Counted from the stretch's first letter, positions 25,749 through 35,267 are shown. The stretch is 64,000 bases of DNA from Cyclobacteriaceae bacterium (GCA_028285445.1 JANQPQ010000038.1:1-64000), one strand, 5' to 3'. Numbers and translations are program-made. The notes: generated by a model not told the origin, from the letters alone.

Positions 25749-26368
25749 AAAATATGCACCACTTTCTTAGTTAGGAAGAATTCCTCGTCGAAATATTTGT
25801 TAAGCGCATAGATGCTGTGCTCCTGCTGGAGCCCTTGCAGTTCTTCCTCCAAGTCACCCCCCTTAAGGTATAGTACACCATTCGGGATTGTATGAGTTGA
25901 TTTGGCGGAAATGTTGTTTCTCACCCACTTCAGAAAAGGTTTTAGCTTTGTTACCGCTCTACTTACCACAAATTGATATTTGTTTTGAAGAGATTCGGCC
26001 CTGCCGTGGGTAGCGATGACATTTTCTAAGCCAATAGCCTGCGAAACTTCCTTTACTACGGTGATTTTTTTGTTAATAGAATCAAGCAGATGGAACTGAG
26101 TTTTTGGGAACAGAATTGCCAACGGTATGCCTGGAAAACCACCACCGGTTCCCACGTCCAGCACCGAGCTGCCTGACTGTAAGTCCACCACCTTGGCTAT
26201 TCCAAGACTGTGCAATACATGGTGCAAATAGAGATTGTCAATGTCTTTACGAGAAACTACATTGATCTTATCATTCCAAAATCTGTAAAGCTCACCGAGG
26301 GCATCAATCTGCTCGGCCTGCTTCTCGTTGAGGTCAGGGAAATATTTATGAACCACCGATGCCTGCAA
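25745..26368 (-). CDS. rsmG: 16S rRNA (guanine(527)-N(7))-methyltransferase
   Basis: A 207-residue RsmG (GidB). The SAM-binding motif is VLDVGTGGGFPGIPLAI, followed by LLDSINKK and the VVSRAVTKL segment. It methylates N7 of G527 in 16S rRNA, using SAM. Length is standard. The gene converges on the repeat-protein gene, with a 4-base stop-to-stop overlap, and is 12 bases downstream of the large Asp-box protein gene. Confidence 0.95.
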   Translation of the reverse strand: MQASVVHKYFPDLNEKQAEQIDALGELYRFWNDKINVVSRKDIDNLYLHHVLHSLGIAKVVDLQSGSSVLDVGTGGGFPGIPLAILFPKTQFHLLDSINKKITVVKEVSQAIGLENVIATHGRAESLQNKYQFVVSRAVTKLKPFLKWVRNNISAKSTHTIPNGVLYLKGGDLEEELQGLQQEHSIYALNKYFDEEFFLTKKVVHIF

Positions 26369-26380
26369 CTGAAAATATTT

Positions 26381-29300
26381 CTATCTATCGCCGGCATTAC
26401 CTCCCTGGCCTGCGTATTGCTGGTAGGCAGATTCAACCTCTTCGAATTTAGCCTTAAGCTCAGCATAACGATCAACGGCGTCTTTGCCAGGTTGCTGATC
26501 AGCACGATTAAGCATTGAAGAGAGATAGTTCATCTGCGCTAATAACATAGGAGTTTGGTAAATGCCATCTGAAGTCTCCAGCATCCTTTCGAACTCTTCT
26601 AACTTTTGATCTTCTGCTTTGTCGGTATCATTGGCAGTTCCGTCATTCATCGTCTTAGCCAGCTCTTTCCTCCTGGTTTTTATCTTGTCTGAAAGACGCC
26701 TGCCTAAATCCTGGAGATCGCGAATTTTCAATGCCAACTCCATTTGCTCATTGAGTGTAGCGCTGGAAATGTGGTTAGTCCGTGGATCTTTTAGAAGTTG
26801 GAAAGATTGCGTGAATTCTTTTTTATCGACAGTTAATTTCACAGTATATGCTCCAGGGTTGGCCATGGGGCCATTTTGGAATCTTCTGTTCTCATTGCTA
26901 TCCCAAGGTCCTCGGTGTCGGAGGTCCCAGCGCATCCTGTGCATACCTGCGGTTTTCTTCAGGCTTGGCTTGGGGGCTTGGCTAACAAATCCTGTTGCCA
27001 TGCTTACCGTTTCTCCACCTTTCTTATCTCCCTTCTTTTTATCAATGCCCAAGTAGGTGCGCACCACCGCGCCACTAGCATCAAGTATTTCTACTTTCAG
27101 ATTCTCGGCATCCTTGGCCAGGTAATAATCCATAGTTACGCCAGCGGAAGGATAGTGAGGCACACTGTTCTTTCCATTCCCTCGGTAGCGATAACGGAAA
27201 GAATCTTTCGGTTTGAACATGTAAGCTTGCTTGCTGCTTTGGGCATTTGCCATGCTGTGCAGCGCATTTACATTATCCAGTATCCAGAAAGATCTTCCCA
27301 TAGTTGAGAGGATAAGATCTTGCCTATGAACTTTTATATCAGTGATAGGCGTCACAGGCAGGTTTTGCTGGAATTCCTGCCAGTTCTTGCCATCATCAAA
27401 AGAGATATACATTCCGAATTCGGTACCGGCATAAAGAATGCCTTCAACAGTAGGATCTTCCCTTACAACTCTTACGGGATAGTCTGAAGGTATTCCATTA
27501 TTGATTAGTTCCCAGTTACCACCGTTGTCTTCTGTTTTGTAGATATAAGGTTTCCAATCGCCAAGTTGATAGCGAAGAGAAGTGAAATAGGCTTTGTTAG
27601 CATTGTGTGGTGAGGGTTCCACGCAATCAATTCGCCCGCCAGCGGGAAGTGTAGATGGAGTTACGTTTTTCCAGTTTTTGCCACCATCAGTGGTAACATG
27701 CACCGGGCCATCGTTGGCGCCCACCCAAATGGTGCCCTCCTTTACAGGAGATTCACGAATGGCGTAAATAGTGCTGTAGAATTCTTCGCCAGTAATATCT
27801 CTTGTAATTGGACCACCGGAGATGACCTGGGTTTCAGGAGTAAAGGCCGTTAAATCCGGAGAAATGGTCTCCCAAGTCTGGCCATCATTCGTCGTTTTAT
27901 GTACGAATTGGGAAGTGTGATAAACCACATCAGGATTGTGAGGAGAGACATGAATTGGGGATACTCTCTGGAAGCGGAATTTTAGGTCTTTGGGGTTATG
28001 GCCGTACATATTAGATGCTCCTACGTAGTACTGCATCTCCTGGCCGGTCTTACGGTTGAATACGCCGAATCTGCCCTTGCAATTGGAGTAGATAATGTCG
28101 GGATTGCCAGGCTTGGGTACTGCCGGGCCTGTTTCGCAGCCACCAATGGCTGTCCAGTAACTGGTATGCCCGCCAGCAGCGTTGTAGGGAGGAACCGAGG
28201 GAACAGTTATAGTTGAATTATCCTGCTGTCCTGCATAAATCCAATAGGGGAACTGGTCGTCTACCTCAATCTGGTAAAGCTCTGCCGTAGGCTGGTTGCG
28301 TTGGGTAGACCAGGTTTTCCCGCTGTTGGTTGTTACGTTGGCGCCGCCATCGTTGGCTTGAACATACAGTAAGGTATCAGATGGGTTCATCCAAATGTCA
28401 TGATTATCACCATGGGGCGTTCTAATTCTTTTCCATGTTTTGCCCGCGTCTGTTGAATGCCAAAACTGCGTGGAATTAATATATAAGGAGTTGGCGTTTT
28501 TTGGGTTCGCGTAAATATTGCAATAGTAAAACGGGCGATCAGTTAATTCCTTCTTATTGGTTATGTGCTCAAAACTTTCTCCCTTATCATTTGAGCGATA
28601 GAGCCCTCTTACGTCTTTAGGTGCTTCCACCAATGCGTAGAGCCGATTAGGATCTGCTGGAGAAACTGTTAGGTCTATTTTGCCGATCAAGCCTTCGGGC
28701 AGTCCCTTAGTCACTTTCTTCCAGGTATCGCCACCATCTACAGACTTATATATACCACCGGCCTGATGTCCACCACTAATGATTGTCCAGGGCTTACGCT
28801 CAGCACGCCACATGCTGGCATAAATAGTTTGCGGGTCGCCGGGAGCGAATTCCAAATCCACAGAGCCAATTGTATCTGAATGATAAAGTACCTTTTTCCA
28901 GGTGGCACCGGCGTCTTTTGATCGGTATACCCCTCTTTCCTCGTTCGGCTGAAACGCCTGTCCTATGGCTGAAACGAAGATGATGTTGGGATCATTGGGA
29001 TGAATTTCAACAGCACCAATTTGTCCAGTCTCTTTTAGACCAATGTGCTGCCAGGTTTTTCCAGCATCAGTAGATTTGTAAACGCCCTTACCCGTAATTA
29101 CATTAGATCTAATCCCATCGGATCCGGTTCCAACATAAACAACATTGGGATCACTCTGTACCACGCTGATAGCGCCTATGGAGGGTGTATTGAAGAAACC
29201 ATCACTTACATTCTTCCAGGTGATTCCATAATCATCAGTTTTCCATACTCCTCCACCAGTGGCTCCCATATAAAAGGTGCCAGCAATACTTTCAATCCCC

Positions 29301-29464
29301 TCAACTGCTGTCACGCGGCCTCCACGGGTCGGCCCTACATTTCTATACTCGAGAGTGTTAAACATCTCATTGCTTATAGTAGCAGATTTATTCTTTTGTG
29401 CGTGGACGGGCAGTACTACAAGAAGCCCCATTAGGATGATTAAGGATCTAGACAAGCTTTTCAT
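26381..29464 (-). CDS. Exported BNR/Asp-box beta-propeller protein (VPS10/sortilin-like)
   Basis: A 1027-residue protein with a signal peptide ending VHAQ. Residues about 40-770 form one or two beta propellers with at least ten Asp-box motifs of the form S/T-x-D-x-G-x-T-W (for example KSTDAGKTWQHI, KSVDGGDTWKKV, VTTDGGKNWKNV). The C-terminal 250 residues contain a beta domain and a helical, charged segment. Proteins of this build are commonly annotated as glycosyl hydrolases or sortilin-like, but Asp boxes alone do not show enzymatic activity, and I see no catalytic signature. No T9SS sorting domain is visible at the end. Likely periplasmic or outer-membrane associated. Confidence 0.85.
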   Translation of the reverse strand: MKSLSRSLIILMGLLVVLPVHAQKNKSATISNEMFNTLEYRNVGPTRGGRVTAVEGIESIAGTFYMGATGGGVWKTDDYGITWKNVSDGFFNTPSIGAISVVQSDPNVVYVGTGSDGIRSNVITGKGVYKSTDAGKTWQHIGLKETGQIGAVEIHPNDPNIIFVSAIGQAFQPNEERGVYRSKDAGATWKKVLYHSDTIGSVDLEFAPGDPQTIYASMWRAERKPWTIISGGHQAGGIYKSVDGGDTWKKVTKGLPEGLIGKIDLTVSPADPNRLYALVEAPKDVRGLYRSNDKGESFEHITNKKELTDRPFYYCNIYANPKNANSLYINSTQFWHSTDAGKTWKRIRTPHGDNHDIWMNPSDTLLYVQANDGGANVTTNSGKTWSTQRNQPTAELYQIEVDDQFPYWIYAGQQDNSTITVPSVPPYNAAGGHTSYWTAIGGCETGPAVPKPGNPDIIYSNCKGRFGVFNRKTGQEMQYYVGASNMYGHNPKDLKFRFQRVSPIHVSPHNPDVVYHTSQFVHKTTNDGQTWETISPDLTAFTPETQVISGGPITRDITGEEFYSTIYAIRESPVKEGTIWVGANDGPVHVTTDGGKNWKNVTPSTLPAGGRIDCVEPSPHNANKAYFTSLRYQLGDWKPYIYKTEDNGGNWELINNGIPSDYPVRVVREDPTVEGILYAGTEFGMYISFDDGKNWQEFQQNLPVTPITDIKVHRQDLILSTMGRSFWILDNVNALHSMANAQSSKQAYMFKPKDSFRYRYRGNGKNSVPHYPSAGVTMDYYLAKDAENLKVEILDASGAVVRTYLGIDKKKGDKKGGETVSMATGFVSQAPKPSLKKTAGMHRMRWDLRHRGPWDSNENRRFQNGPMANPGAYTVKLTVDKKEFTQSFQLLKDPRTNHISSATLNEQMELALKIRDLQDLGRRLSDKIKTRRKELAKTMNDGTANDTDKAEDQKLEEFERMLETSDGIYQTPMLLAQMNYLSSMLNRADQQPGKDAVDRYAELKAKFEEVESAYQQYAGQGGNAGDR

Positions 29465-29558
29465 TGGATTTCAATTTGCAATTCAAATTGAAGTTAGGAA
29501 AAAAAGCAGTGCGGAATGTTAGGAAACCTAGCCTATTTGATGAGTGGCCTTTCCGGTT

Positions 29559-30167
29559 CTAAATGTGGCCTTCTTTGCCTTTCACCAAGTCGTACATTAA
29601 TTCTCGGGCGCGGTGAAGCTGGGCCTTAACAGTGCCAAGAGGCGCCTCCAATTCTTTGGCAATTTCTTCGTAAGAAAGCTCCTGGAAATAGCGCAGTCTT
29701 ACCAATCGCTGATATTTGGCAGGCAGCTTTGTCACGAACATCTGGATCAATTCAATTTTCTGCGCCTTTATTGCCTCTTCCTGGGGGTTCAGGTTTTTAT
29801 CCTGGACATCTATTGATACGGCCTCACCATTATCATCTTTGAAGGATGTATCAAGACTCATGGTTTCGAGTCTCTTCTTTCTGATGAAATCAATGGAATT
29901 ATTGGTGGCAATTCTAAATAACCAGGTACTAAAGGTGAAATCTTTTTTGAACCGGTGGAGGTTTTTAAAAGCCTTGGCAAAAGCTTCAATTGTAAGGTCT
30001 TCAGCGTCATCCACATTTCTTACCATTTTTAGGATCATGTGGTACACAGGTTTTTTATAACGATCTAGAAGTATCGCAAAAGCCTGCTCATCATTGTGCT
30101 TGGTTGCCCTATCAATGAGATCGAAATCCTCTAATGCCTTATCTGAAAACTGCTTTTTTAGCTCCAT
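29559..30167 (-). CDS. RNA polymerase sigma factor, sigma-70/ECF type
   Basis: A 202-residue sigma factor with region 2 (about 28-95; DAEDLTIEAFAKAFKNLHRF and TFSTWLFRIATNNSIDFIRKK) and region 4 (about 135-190; LPAKYQRLVRLRYFQELSYEEIAKELEAPLGTVKAQLHRAREL). Regions 1 and 3 are absent, as in ECF factors. No anti-sigma gene is adjacent. It overlaps the upstream glycosyltransferase gene by 10 bases, so translation is coupled. A 94-base gap separates it from the downstream propeller gene; its regulon is unknown. Confidence 0.92.
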   Translation of the reverse strand: MELKKQFSDKALEDFDLIDRATKHNDEQAFAILLDRYKKPVYHMILKMVRNVDDAEDLTIEAFAKAFKNLHRFKKDFTFSTWLFRIATNNSIDFIRKKRLETMSLDTSFKDDNGEAVSIDVQDKNLNPQEEAIKAQKIELIQMFVTKLPAKYQRLVRLRYFQELSYEEIAKELEAPLGTVKAQLHRARELMYDLVKGKEGHI

Positions 30168-31255
30168 TTGACCTTTTTGCTAACCAGTGCCGCTAATCCT
30201 GTCGTAATATAATAAAACACGAAAATAATATCTAAAAGCACGATTCCCCACAGACTTAACCTATCTCCAAGCTTTTTCTTCGCCGCGTAAAATACCACAA
30301 ACATCGTACTGATCTTTATGGAAAGGGCAATTATTAGCGGCGGAGGATGTATGGCCTTAATGGCCAATGGGATTAGCGCTATCCAACATATTATATTACT
30401 TAACGTGAATGAGCCCAAAATGATTTTATCCAGCGTTTTATAGCGCTTTCCTACCGATAAATGCCTGATTTTCTGTTTAAAAAAATCTGCTACTTTTTCC
30501 TTGGGTACTGATAATACTAAAGAATCTGTTCCTGTCGTAATGACAGTATTTTCTGCCAAAGAATGCTTATTGACAAATAAATCGTCATCTCCACCTGTAA
30601 TTCCTTCTATTCCCTCAAAACCTCCACTGCCAATAAAGAAGCTCTTCCGATAGGCCAGATTTCTTCCTACACCCATATATGGACGTCCAAGTATCGCTAG
30701 AGACATGTATTGGATAGCAGTGAGCAGCGTTTCAAATCTAATAAAGTAGTTGAGCAGGCTGCTCTGCTTTTCATATTGCGAGTAGCCTATCGCTATCATT
30801 GTTTCATCAGAAAACCTGGCTGCAGTTTCGGATATCCATAAATTACTGTGCGGATAACAATCACCGTCTGTTAGCAAAATAATATCATTGGAGGCCGCCC
30901 CTATGCCTGTAGCGACAGCGTGCTTTTTGGGGTTGATTCCTATCGGAGTGTGGTCAACCCGAATGGCTCGCAGCAGATTACTTTCTTCAGCTGCCTTTTT
31001 AAGAAATTCCGTGCTGCCATCAGTAGATCTATCGTCAACGATGATTACCTCAAAACTGTGATAACGCTGGTTAAGGAGGGAAGTAATGAGTCTTTGCAGG
31101 TTTGGTAGTTCGTTGTGGACTGCGACGACTATCGAAACGGGCCCTGTCGCAGGCTGCTGTTTTATGCTTCTTTTGGAAAGAGCAACCGCAAAAACCAGAT
31201 TGTATAATGCCTGAATCGCACAGCAGGCCAAAAAAAGGTAAAGCAGCAGTTGCAT
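30158..31255 (-). CDS. Membrane-bound glycosyltransferase, family 2
   Basis: A 365-residue GT-A enzyme: an N-terminal membrane helix (1-25), a GT2 domain (about 40-240; VSIVVAVHNELPNLQRLI, VIIVDDRSTDGS, LLTDGDCYPHSN) and about three C-terminal membrane segments (280-360). The region GGDDDLF probably supplies the catalytic base and the following part acceptor binding. It resembles polysaccharide or lipid-glycan synthases, but the sugar and acceptor cannot be read from sequence. It is the first gene of a two-gene unit with the sigma factor. Confidence 0.87.
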   Translation of the reverse strand: MQLLLYLFLACCAIQALYNLVFAVALSKRSIKQQPATGPVSIVVAVHNELPNLQRLITSLLNQRYHSFEVIIVDDRSTDGSTEFLKKAAEESNLLRAIRVDHTPIGINPKKHAVATGIGAASNDIILLTDGDCYPHSNLWISETAARFSDETMIAIGYSQYEKQSSLLNYFIRFETLLTAIQYMSLAILGRPYMGVGRNLAYRKSFFIGSGGFEGIEGITGGDDDLFVNKHSLAENTVITTGTDSLVLSVPKEKVADFFKQKIRHLSVGKRYKTLDKIILGSFTLSNIICWIALIPLAIKAIHPPPLIIALSIKISTMFVVFYAAKKKLGDRLSLWGIVLLDIIFVFYYITTGLAALVSKKVKWS

Positions 31256-31345
31256 CAGGCCAAGTTAATTGAAATTAATTATCAACCCTGAATAATACCA
31301 AGTGGCTATCTGCATAGGCAAGCGCCATTTCTTTACATAATCCCG

Positions 31346-31353
31346 TATTTTTG
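31346..31353 (+). promoter_or_regulatory. Candidate -7 box for tgt
   Basis: TATTTTTG matches TAnnTTTG and ends 10 bases before the tgt ATG, which would give a very short leader. No good -33 element is visible, so it may be chance. Confidence 0.3.
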
Positions 31354-31363
31354 CGCCAGTTCA

Positions 31364-32497
31364 ATGTCACGTTTTAAAGTAACTTTTTCAGACCCAGCCA
31401 GCAAAGCCAGGGTCGGCCAATTACAGACCGACCACGGTGAGATCCAAACCCCCATATTTATGCCAGTGGGTACGGCAGGTACAGTTAAGGCAGTGCACCA
31501 AAGAGAGCTTAAGGATGATGTAAATGCCGAGATTATACTTGGCAATACCTATCATCTATATTTAAGGCCAGGGCTGGAAATTATTCAGGAAGCTGGTGGG
31601 CTGCATAAGTTCAACGGCTGGGAAAAACCTATTCTTACCGACAGCGGTGGCTACCAGGTATATTCGCTGGCGGAAAAGCGGAAAATCACCGAAGAGGGGG
31701 TGAAGTTTCAATCCCATATTGATGGCTCACATCATCTTTTCACTCCAGAAAATGTAATGGACATTCAGCGAACCATTGGAGCCGATATTATTATGGCCTT
31801 CGATGAGTGCACGCCTTATCCTTGCGACTACGACTACGCTGAAAAATCTATGCATTTGACGCATCGATGGTTGCAGAGATGTCTTACAAGATTTAAAGAG
31901 ACCGAGTCAACGTATGACTATGAGCAAATGCTTTTTCCCATAGTACAGGGGAGTACTTATGAGGATTTGCGCAAGCAATCAGCTGAGGAAATTGCTAAAG
32001 CTGGGGCTGAGGGTAATGCCATTGGTGGCCTATCCGTAGGAGAACCGGCAGAGGAAATGTATGCTATGACCGACCTGGTTTGCCAGGTGCTACCGGAGGA
32101 TAAGCCCAGGTACCTAATGGGTGTTGGCACTCCGGAGAATATACTGGAGTGTATTGCACTAGGTGTTGATATGTTCGATTGTGTGATGCCAACAAGGAAT
32201 GGACGTAACGGCATGATGTTTACTTCTCAGGGTATTATTAATATTAAGAACGAAAAGTGGAAGAAAGATTTTAGCCCTATAGACGAACAAATAGGGGGAT
32301 ATGTGAGTACATTCTATTCAAGGGCGTATTTACGGCATCTGATAATAAGTGGGGAGATACTTGGCGCACAAATTGCAAGTTTGCAAAACCTGACTTTCTA
32401 CCTCTGGCTGGTAAAAGAGGCCAGGGTACAGATAGAGCAAGGCTCTTTTTCAACATGGAAGGAAAAAATGGTGAAACAGGTGACTACCAGACTTTAA
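31364..32497 (+). CDS. tgt: tRNA-guanine transglycosylase lacking the zinc site
   Basis: A 377-residue bacterial Tgt that exchanges guanine-34 for preQ1 in GUN tRNAs. Catalytic features are intact: LTDSGGYQVYSL, FDECTPYP, GGLSVGEP and the nucleophile segment FDCVMPTRNGRNG. However, the four zinc ligands of the classical enzyme (E. coli C302, C304, C307, H333) correspond, at a constant offset of eight and with no gap, to I310, G312, S315 and Q341. The site is therefore absent, although the surrounding YSRAYLRHL helix is preserved. First gene of an operon with an LptF/G permease and an EamA transporter (4-base gap). Confidence 0.94.
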   Translation: MSRFKVTFSDPASKARVGQLQTDHGEIQTPIFMPVGTAGTVKAVHQRELKDDVNAEIILGNTYHLYLRPGLEIIQEAGGLHKFNGWEKPILTDSGGYQVYSLAEKRKITEEGVKFQSHIDGSHHLFTPENVMDIQRTIGADIIMAFDECTPYPCDYDYAEKSMHLTHRWLQRCLTRFKETESTYDYEQMLFPIVQGSTYEDLRKQSAEEIAKAGAEGNAIGGLSVGEPAEEMYAMTDLVCQVLPEDKPRYLMGVGTPENILECIALGVDMFDCVMPTRNGRNGMMFTSQGIINIKNEKWKKDFSPIDEQIGGYVSTFYSRAYLRHLIISGEILGAQIASLQNLTFYLWLVKEARVQIEQGSFSTWKEKMVKQVTTRL

Positions 32498-32501
32498 TAC
32501 T

Positions 32502-33575
32502 GTGAGAATAATTGATTGGTACATACTGAAGAAAGTACTAAGCACATTTGTGTTTGTAGTGATGATTGTGGTTGCCGTGGTGGTAGTTATTGATCTTACT
32601 GAAAAACTTGATTCATTTGCCAGGCACAACCTCAACTCCGGCCAGATTACATACTATTATCTTAATTACGCACCTTTTATAGCGAGCCTTATTACGCCGA
32701 TTACCACTTTTATCGCCGTAGTATTTGTAACGGCTAAACTTGCCAATCATACTGAAATCATAGCCATTCTCAGTAGTGGCGTGAGCTTCAAAAGATTGTT
32801 GGTGCCATACCTTATTGCGGCCCTTGTGATTGCCTCGGGAAGTTTTGTGATGAATGGCTGGCTGATCCCCAAAAGCAACAAGAACAGGATAACCTTCGAG
32901 GTAGAAAACCTCAAGAAGCAATACTATTTCGACGAGCGCAACTTTCATATCCAGGTGAGCCCACAGGAATACCTCTATATGGAGAGCTACAACAACCAGG
33001 TAAATATTGGCACTCGATTTACGCTGGAGCGATTTGAGGGTACCAAGTTAGTAGAGAAGCTCTATGCCAGGCAGATCCAGTGGGATGAAGAATCTGAGAA
33101 ATGGAAATTGGTAAATTGGCAGCATCGCTACATTAAGGAGTGGGGGGAAGAGGTTACTTACGGCGACGAAACTGACACTACCCTGATCATACATCCCAGA
33201 GAATTCGAAAATAACTACAGACTGTATGATGGTATGACTATCCCGGAGTTGGGGAGGTATATAGAAGAACTAGAGGCAAGGGGAGCTGAGGGCAAAGAAA
33301 CCTATGTGGTAGAACGGTATGTTCGATTTACAGCGCCGTTTGCCATCATTGTACTGACTTTTTTGGGAGTGATCGTTTCAGCCAGGAAAAGTCGCGGAGG
33401 AGCAGGTTTTCAGATAGCCCTCGGATTCATCCTGTCATTTATCTTTATCATTTTTTTCGTGCTAAGTAAAAGTATTGCCGAAAATGGGTCATTGCCGCCA
33501 TTGCTTGGGGTTTGGATGCCGATCATTGTATTCACGATAGTGGCTGGCATTATGTATCGTACAGTACCCCGATGA
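32502..33575 (+). CDS. LptF/LptG family permease
   Basis: A 357-residue inner-membrane protein of the LptF/LptG (YjgP/YjgQ) family, which with LptB2 extracts lipopolysaccharide from the inner membrane. N-terminal membrane helices (1-30, 55-80, 97-120), a periplasmic beta-jelly-roll (about 125-260; RNFHIQVSPQEYLYMESY) and three C-terminal helices are visible. Start is GTG at 32502, four bases after the tgt stop. The last bases overlap the EamA gene (ATGA). Whether it is the F or the G subunit cannot be decided. Confidence 0.9.
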   Translation: MRIIDWYILKKVLSTFVFVVMIVVAVVVVIDLTEKLDSFARHNLNSGQITYYYLNYAPFIASLITPITTFIAVVFVTAKLANHTEIIAILSSGVSFKRLLVPYLIAALVIASGSFVMNGWLIPKSNKNRITFEVENLKKQYYFDERNFHIQVSPQEYLYMESYNNQVNIGTRFTLERFEGTKLVEKLYARQIQWDEESEKWKLVNWQHRYIKEWGEEVTYGDETDTTLIIHPREFENNYRLYDGMTIPELGRYIEELEARGAEGKETYVVERYVRFTAPFAIIVLTFLGVIVSARKSRGGAGFQIALGFILSFIFIIFFVLSKSIAENGSLPPLLGVWMPIIVFTIVAGIMYRTVPR

Positions 33576-34474
33576 TCAGTAAGGATTATTTTCACCTGCA
33601 TTTCATTGTGCTAATATGGGGTTTTACCGGCGTTATTGGTGTCTTAATTTCAATACCCCCGGTTGAGATGGTTTTTTACCGAACCCTTCTGGCAAGCTTT
33701 GGACTTGGATTCCTGCTTTTTTACCGCAAGGCGACATTTAATCCCGGCCCAGCCGCAATTCTAAGTTTCATGGGCACCGGTGCCTTGTTCGCAGCCCACT
33801 GGATACTCTTTTTCGCCAGTGCCAGGATATCTACTGTTTCTGTAAGTTTGGTTGGTTACGCTACCTGTGCGTTTTGGACAAGCCTGCTTGAACCCCTTAT
33901 GACCAAAGACAGGATCAAAGGCTATGAGGTGGTTTTTGGCCTAATGGTGTTGCTGGGCATTTATATCATCTTTCAGTTTGAATTTGAACACGCACTGGGT
34001 CTTGTGCTTGCCCTTGCCTGCGCTGTGATTGCCTCTGTATTTGGTGTGCTTAATCGCATTTTCGCACAGAAGCATAATCATTATACCATTACTTTTTATG
34101 AAATGACCGGGGCCTGGCTTTCAATAGCCCTCTTCTTCCCGCTGTATCTAACCACTTTTGCCGAAGACGGGCAACTGCAATTAATACCAACGTCGGTGGA
34201 TTGGATGTGGCTCATCATTTTGTCTCTGGTAGGAACTGTTTACACAATCGCTACCGTAACAGAGATACTCAAAAGAGTATCTGCCTATAGTGTAACCCTC
34301 ATTTTTAATATGGAACCTGTTTACGGTATTGTGTTGGCCTTAATGGTATTTGGCAGGAAGGAGGCCATGGCCTGGCAGTTCTATCTTGGCACTTTGGTAA
34401 TTGTGGCATCGCTGGTAGCCTATCCCATGGTGAAGAAATACTTTCAGCGGAGGCAGGAAGCCTCAAGGCCTTAA
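33572..34474 (+). CDS. EamA family transporter (DMT superfamily)
   Basis: A roughly 300-residue integral membrane protein with ten predicted helices in two EamA halves (FHLHFIVLIWGFTGVIG at the start of the first, LVLALACAVIASVFGVLNRI at the start of the second). Drug/metabolite transporters of this type export amino acids, nucleobases or other metabolites; the substrate is unknown. I use ATG 33572, which overlaps the stop of the LptF/G-like gene by 4 bases, rather than the upstream in-frame ATG at 33512 inside that gene. Last gene of the tgt operon. Confidence 0.88.
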   Translation: MISKDYFHLHFIVLIWGFTGVIGVLISIPPVEMVFYRTLLASFGLGFLLFYRKATFNPGPAAILSFMGTGALFAAHWILFFASARISTVSVSLVGYATCAFWTSLLEPLMTKDRIKGYEVVFGLMVLLGIYIIFQFEFEHALGLVLALACAVIASVFGVLNRIFAQKHNHYTITFYEMTGAWLSIALFFPLYLTTFAEDGQLQLIPTSVDWMWLIILSLVGTVYTIATVTEILKRVSAYSVTLIFNMEPVYGIVLALMVFGRKEAMAWQFYLGTLVIVASLVAYPMVKKYFQRRQEASRP

Positions 34475-34631
34475 AGCAAGAAAGCACATTTCGAAGGTAC
34501 CCTTAGCTTTGCCTAAACATCAACCATCTAAACCCTCATCCTGGCAGCTACTTGGTCGGCCTTCTCAATGCGCCTTTTTGCTGCTACTATAACGGGGTCC
34601 TTTAAGGGATATTGTTGGTGCAGTGAAATTT

Positions 34632-35267
34632 TTAAAAAGATCTTTCGATTTCCCTGAAGATTGGTTTGTAGGCGGTGACTTCTTCAAGGAACTCGTACTT
34701 CATGGTTGTGTCGCTACGGTACGATTTATAGATAATGGTTGAAGTTTCATTCTTCCATTTCAACTGGTAGTTGATCAGCTTTTCACGGCCAAAGTAAAGA
34801 CCGCTATTTCTTGCGGAAACTTTTTTGGCAGCCAGGGCCTCTCTACTCAAACTGTCTGTTGGTCTGAATGTAAAATTTCCAAATTCTCTGATAAGGACCG
34901 CAGATATGTCGCTTTCTAAGGAGTACCTTTTACGCATAAGTACACTGTCAATAAAGCAAAGGCTAACGAAGTTAACCTCGCTGCTGCTAAAGCTGAAGTT
35001 GGGATTATCCAGGGTGTAAAACTGAATGCGCTTATCGAAGAATTTACCATAGAGGTCAAAATCCCGCAGTTGGGCTTCAGTAATGTTGGTCTCCAGGCTC
35101 AATTCTTTATTTACGGTTTCGAAGGTGTGAGTTTTGCGTACGGTTGTTCGGCCTTTGGTGGCTGCGCCAGATTTGCTGACTGGGGAGTCTGGGTCGTTAT
35201 TACTAACTGTACTTCCACAGGAAGTAATGATAGTAACCAAAGCCAGGAGTTGCAGAAGTTGTCTCAC
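34632..35267 (-). CDS. Hypothetical lipoprotein
   Basis: About 211 residues with a type II signal peptide (lipobox ITSC) and no recognised domain. The mature part is mixed alpha/beta with a Ser/Asn-rich N-terminal linker. I choose GTG at 35267, which begins the signal peptide directly; a TTG at 35288 would add seven residues and would lie upstream of a perfect -7 box that sits between the two starts. The gene is alone between the EamA gene (converging) and the HzsA-related gene upstream. Confidence 0.65.
   Translation of the reverse strand: MRQLLQLLALVTIITSCGSTVSNNDPDSPVSKSGAATKGRTTVRKTHTFETVNKELSLETNITEAQLRDFDLYGKFFDKRIQFYTLDNPNFSFSSSEVNFVSLCFIDSVLMRKRYSLESDISAVLIREFGNFTFRPTDSLSREALAAKKVSARNSGLYFGREKLINYQLKWKNETSTIIYKSYRSDTTMKYEFLEEVTAYKPIFREIERSF

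Noticed and set aside
26619-27307. Two antisense open frames of over 140 codons inside the Asp-box protein gene
   Set aside because: They are shadows of the coding strand in a gene with strong, repeated motifs; no signal or start context supports them.
26381-29464. Calling the Asp-box protein a sialidase or glycosidase
   Set aside because: Asp boxes occur in many non-enzymatic propellers, and I see no Arg triad or catalytic Asp/Glu/Tyr set.
29472-29490. Inverted repeat CAATTTG-N5-CAAATTG just upstream of the Asp-box protein gene
   Set aside because: The arms are short and AT-rich, no T-run follows, and the pattern is expected by chance in this composition.
34520-34640. A minus-strand frame after the lipoprotein stop with a helix-like Lys/Arg/Glu/Ala composition, suggesting a frameshifted C-terminal extension
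   Set aside because: More than one frame is open across the same stretch, so openness carries no weight; the lipoprotein ends cleanly without it.
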